A DNA stretch of 15,844 bases from NCBI GenBank assembly GCA_049587715.1, contig JBAVEL010000063.1, positions 1 through 15,844 of the forward strand, in the 5' to 3' direction. Below the pieces are notes generated by a model. That model had not been told where the DNA came from. It was given only the letters and a program-made list of their open reading frames with translations, and made no database searches. Position 1 is the first letter of the stretch. Each line of letters opens with the position of its first letter. Both the position numbers and the translations under genes were made by a program. Shown here in pieces: positions 13,945 through 15,844 of the stretch. Origin of the DNA: JBAVEL01 sp049587715 (GTDB taxonomy: Bacteria > Bacteroidota > Ignavibacteria > UBA10030 > UBA6906).

Positions 13945-15060
13945 TCAGGCCGGGGAATCGTACAGGGCGGCGAACGCGGAGGCCGTGTGGACCGTCGTGT
14001 GGAGGCGCGCCCACCTCTGCGCGTTCTCCCGGAGCCGTCCGTGCTCCCGGGGGTCGTGCAGGATGTCCAGCGCGCGGGAAGCCAGCGCGCCGTCGTCTTG
14101 CGGCGTGACCGCCGCCATGCACGAGGGTGACAGATCGGCCACGAGCCCCACCCGTGTGCCGCACACGGGCACCCCCATTGCCGCCGCCTCCGCCGCCGCC
14201 ACGCTCTGCCCTTCGTGATGCGAGGTCACAAGCAGCAGGTCCGCCCCGGCGTACTCCCGCCGGAGGGCATCCTGCGGGAGGTGCCCCGTCAGCCGGACAT
14301 CCAGTCCCAGCTCCGCGGCCTGGCTCCGGACCCATCCATCCATCCGGTCTTCACCCGCCATGGTGAGTGTGCAGGGAACGCTCCGGCTCATCCGTCCGTA
14401 CACCCCGAGGAGCATTCCCGGGTCTTTCACGGGGGTGATGGTTCCCACATGGAGCAGGTGGTAGGGGGGACGGGGCTCGCGGAGGGGTCCCTCGCGGAAA
14501 AACTCCCCTCCCACCCCCAGGGGAATCACACGGGCGGGTCCCTTCCGAACCGAGCGCGCCTCCATCATCTCCTTCTGGTACAGGGTGAGAAACGTCACCA
14601 CATCCGCCCGCGCGTGAATGAAGGCGGTCAGCCGGCGCAGGGGGTACGACCTCATGTCCCCGTAGCCGATATCGGGCAGAGATGCGGGCTCCCCTCCCTG
14701 GAAGCTCACCACCGACGGGATGCGCCCCATCTTTCCCGCCAGCACCGCCGCCAGGCCCGTGGCCCCTCCCCAGAACCCGTGCACAAGATCATAGGGGGAG
14801 GCGGCATGATCGGCGCGGAAAGCCCGGAGGAACTCCCCCGCCCGAAGCGGGAAGGGGGAGTCATGCCGCGACCGCAGCACCCGTATGCGGGCCCTCCCGC
14901 AGGATTCCGGACCCGGCTTCCCGTCGGGACGGGTGAGCGTGTACACGGTAAGGTCATGGAGGAGCGAAAGCTCCCGCACCAGTCCCGTAAGGGCGGGTAT
15001 GTACATGCCCGAGGCCGGATCCCCCACCCCCCCGGGAATGAAGAGAGCGGCCCGCTTCAC
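13945..15060 (-). CDS. GT4-family glycosyltransferase
   Basis: A 371-residue GT-B-fold enzyme, probably cytosolic or on the inner face of the membrane, adding a sugar from a nucleotide donor to a surface glycan. The N-terminal GIy-rich acceptor start is FIPGGVGDP with VHGFWGG later. The donor domain has HVGTITPVKDPGMLL, LTMAGEDR and the GT4 E-x7-E motif in EGQSVAAAEAAAMG, followed by VPVCGTRVGLVADL. GTG 15060 is chosen because it overlaps the upstream stop as GTGA and begins the recognisable sequence; the longer reading through the upstream gene is a shadow. It is coupled to the GT9 gene, which suggests lipopolysaccharide core or another surface glycan. Donor and acceptor cannot be told from sequence. 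Confidence 0.9.
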   Translation of the reverse strand: MKRAALFIPGGVGDPASGMYIPALTGLVRELSLLHDLTVYTLTRPDGKPGPESCGRARIRVLRSRHDSPFPLRAGEFLRAFRADHAASPYDLVHGFWGGATGLAAVLAGKMGRIPSVVSFQGGEPASLPDIGYGDMRSYPLRRLTAFIHARADVVTFLTLYQKEMMEARSVRKGPARVIPLGVGGEFFREGPLREPRPPYHLLHVGTITPVKDPGMLLGVYGRMSRSVPCTLTMAGEDRMDGWVRSQAAELGLDVRLTGHLPQDALRREYAGADLLLVTSHHEGQSVAAAEAAAMGVPVCGTRVGLVADLSPSCMAAVTPQDDGALASRALDILHDPREHGRLRENAQRWARLHTTVHTASAFAALYDSPA

Positions 15061-15844
15061 GGCGCGGCCCCTCCGCGGGGAAGGCACACCGTCAGCCGCC
15101 GGCACACACTGAACACCTCCCCGGGGGTGCGGCGGGTCAGGCAGTGCACATCCCCGTACCGGCACACGGGCTCCATGCACGATCCGCAGGGAAGGTCCCC
15201 CGAGTGGAGACACACGGTGTGCTCCCCCGAAGGGGCCGACCAGATGTGCGGGCTTGAGCCGAAGAGTGCCACGGTGGGCACACCCGACACCCAGGCCATG
15301 TGCATCAGGCCCGAATCCTCGCTCACCGCAAGGGTGGCATGCACGAGCACCCCCAGGGCCTCCCCCGGGGTGGTCCGCCCGATGAGGTCCACAGGAGGGC
15401 GCCCGAGGAGCCGCACCAGGGCGTCGCTCCTGGGCTTCATCCTCCCCGTGCCGAGGAGCAGAACCCGGGCGTCGCTTTCCTCCGCCAGCATCTCCGCCAG
15501 CGCCGCATAGTGCTCCACGGGCCAGTGCCGCGAGGGCCAGATGCCGGCGGGATTCAGCACAACCAGAGGCGCGGCGCCGTCCCACCCGGCCTCCCCCAGA
15601 AGCTCCCGCGCGCGTTCCCTCACGCGGGGTTTGAGCGGAAGGTCATGCGGGGGGGATGGAACCGCGAGGCCCGATGAGGCGAACGCCTCCGCCACGCGTT
15701 CCCGGGCGCTCTTGGGCGAGAACCTGTCGAACTCGCCGAAGGCCCGGGGAACGGCGAGGCGCCGCACCAGCCGGCTCCATTTGTTTCTCTGAAGGTCGAT
15801 GACAGCGTCGTAGGGGTCATGCCGGGCGCGCATCCCCGAGCGGA
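15057..15844 (-). CDS. GT9-family heptosyltransferase, 5' end outside the window
   Basis: Predicted to transfer a heptose (ADP-heptose donor) or a related sugar to the lipopolysaccharide core or another lipid-linked glycan at the inner membrane. About 258 residues from an internal Met plus a few upstream codons are visible; the reading frame stays open to the window edge, and the N-terminal part expected before YDAVIDLQ (roughly 80 residues in the family) is missing. Conserved features are VLNPAGIWPSRHWP, SEDSGLMHMAWVSGVPTVALFGSS and the C-terminal Cys cluster PCGSCMEPVCRYGDVHC. The stop overlaps the GT4 start, so they are co-translated. Together with GmhB at 1789-2376 it supports heptose-containing lipopolysaccharide. 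Family is secure; exact heptosyltransferase type is not. Confidence 0.9.
   Translation of the reverse strand, partial: RSGMRARHDPYDAVIDLQRNKWSRLVRRLAVPRAFGEFDRFSPKSARERVAEAFASSGLAVPSPPHDLPLKPRVRERARELLGEAGWDGAAPLVVLNPAGIWPSRHWPVEHYAALAEMLAEESDARVLLLGTGRMKPRSDALVRLLGRPPVDLIGRTTPGEALGVLVHATLAVSEDSGLMHMAWVSGVPTVALFGSSPHIWSAPSGEHTVCLHSGDLPCGSCMEPVCRYGDVHCLTRRTPGEVFSVCRRLTVCLPRGGAAP

Noticed and set aside
1..15844. tRNA, rRNA, CRISPR, insertion sequence or transposase
   Set aside because: No cloverleaf, repeat-spacer pattern, terminal inverted repeat or transposase motif was seen; the genes are ordinary chromosomal types.

Overview
The window is a GC-rich, densely packed bacterial chromosomal segment with 15 protein genes (one running off the right edge) and one probable small-RNA gene. 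Heptose and lipopolysaccharide enzymes (a GmhB-type phosphatase, a GT9 heptosyltransferase), a predicted lipoprotein, a predicted outer-membrane beta-barrel and TatC indicate a diderm Gram-negative organism. The gene content would fit the FCB/Gemmatimonadota-like range or another deep diderm lineage, but the sequence alone does not fix the phylum. I saw no mobile element, CRISPR array, tRNA or rRNA.

Layout. (1) Positions 1-319 contain no credible protein gene. They hold a leftward transcription unit of about 190 nt with a near-consensus sigma70 promoter and an intrinsic terminator, best read as a structured ncRNA, plus a weaker rightward promoter for glgA. (2) Positions 320-7910 are a tight rightward cluster: glycogen synthase, GmhB, a DNRLRE-like lipoprotein, an outer-membrane barrel protein, serine hydroxymethyltransferase (glyA), TatC and a long-chain polyprenyl diphosphate synthase. 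Several junctions are 4-base ATGA overlaps. (3) Positions 7931-11893 are a leftward operon read from right to left: serine palmitoyltransferase (spt), a GNAT-fold acyltransferase resembling bacterial ceramide synthase, an IlvE-type aminotransferase and a universal stress protein. (4) Positions 12056-13881 run rightward: a short-chain dehydrogenase/epimerase-family protein that is the natural candidate for ceramide reductase, then a secreted protein with a Pro/Ala/Lys-rich linker and a His-bearing helical domain, closed by a strong intrinsic terminator. (5) Positions 13945-15844 are two leftward, overlapping glycosyltransferases (GT9 then GT4) that probably build the lipopolysaccharide core or another surface glycan.

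The most interesting part is regions 3 and 4. Spt, a bCerS-like acyltransferase and a CerR-like reductase together would make a bacterial ceramide pathway. Spt and the reductase are divergently transcribed from two face-to-face promoters whose -10 elements overlap, flanked by an inverted repeat of GCACTT, so they look jointly regulated. An ilvE-type gene in the same operon suggests, as inference only, a supply of branched-chain keto acids for iso/anteiso acyl or sphingoid chains. The neighbouring heptose genes imply that the cell makes both heptose-containing lipopolysaccharide and sphingolipids.
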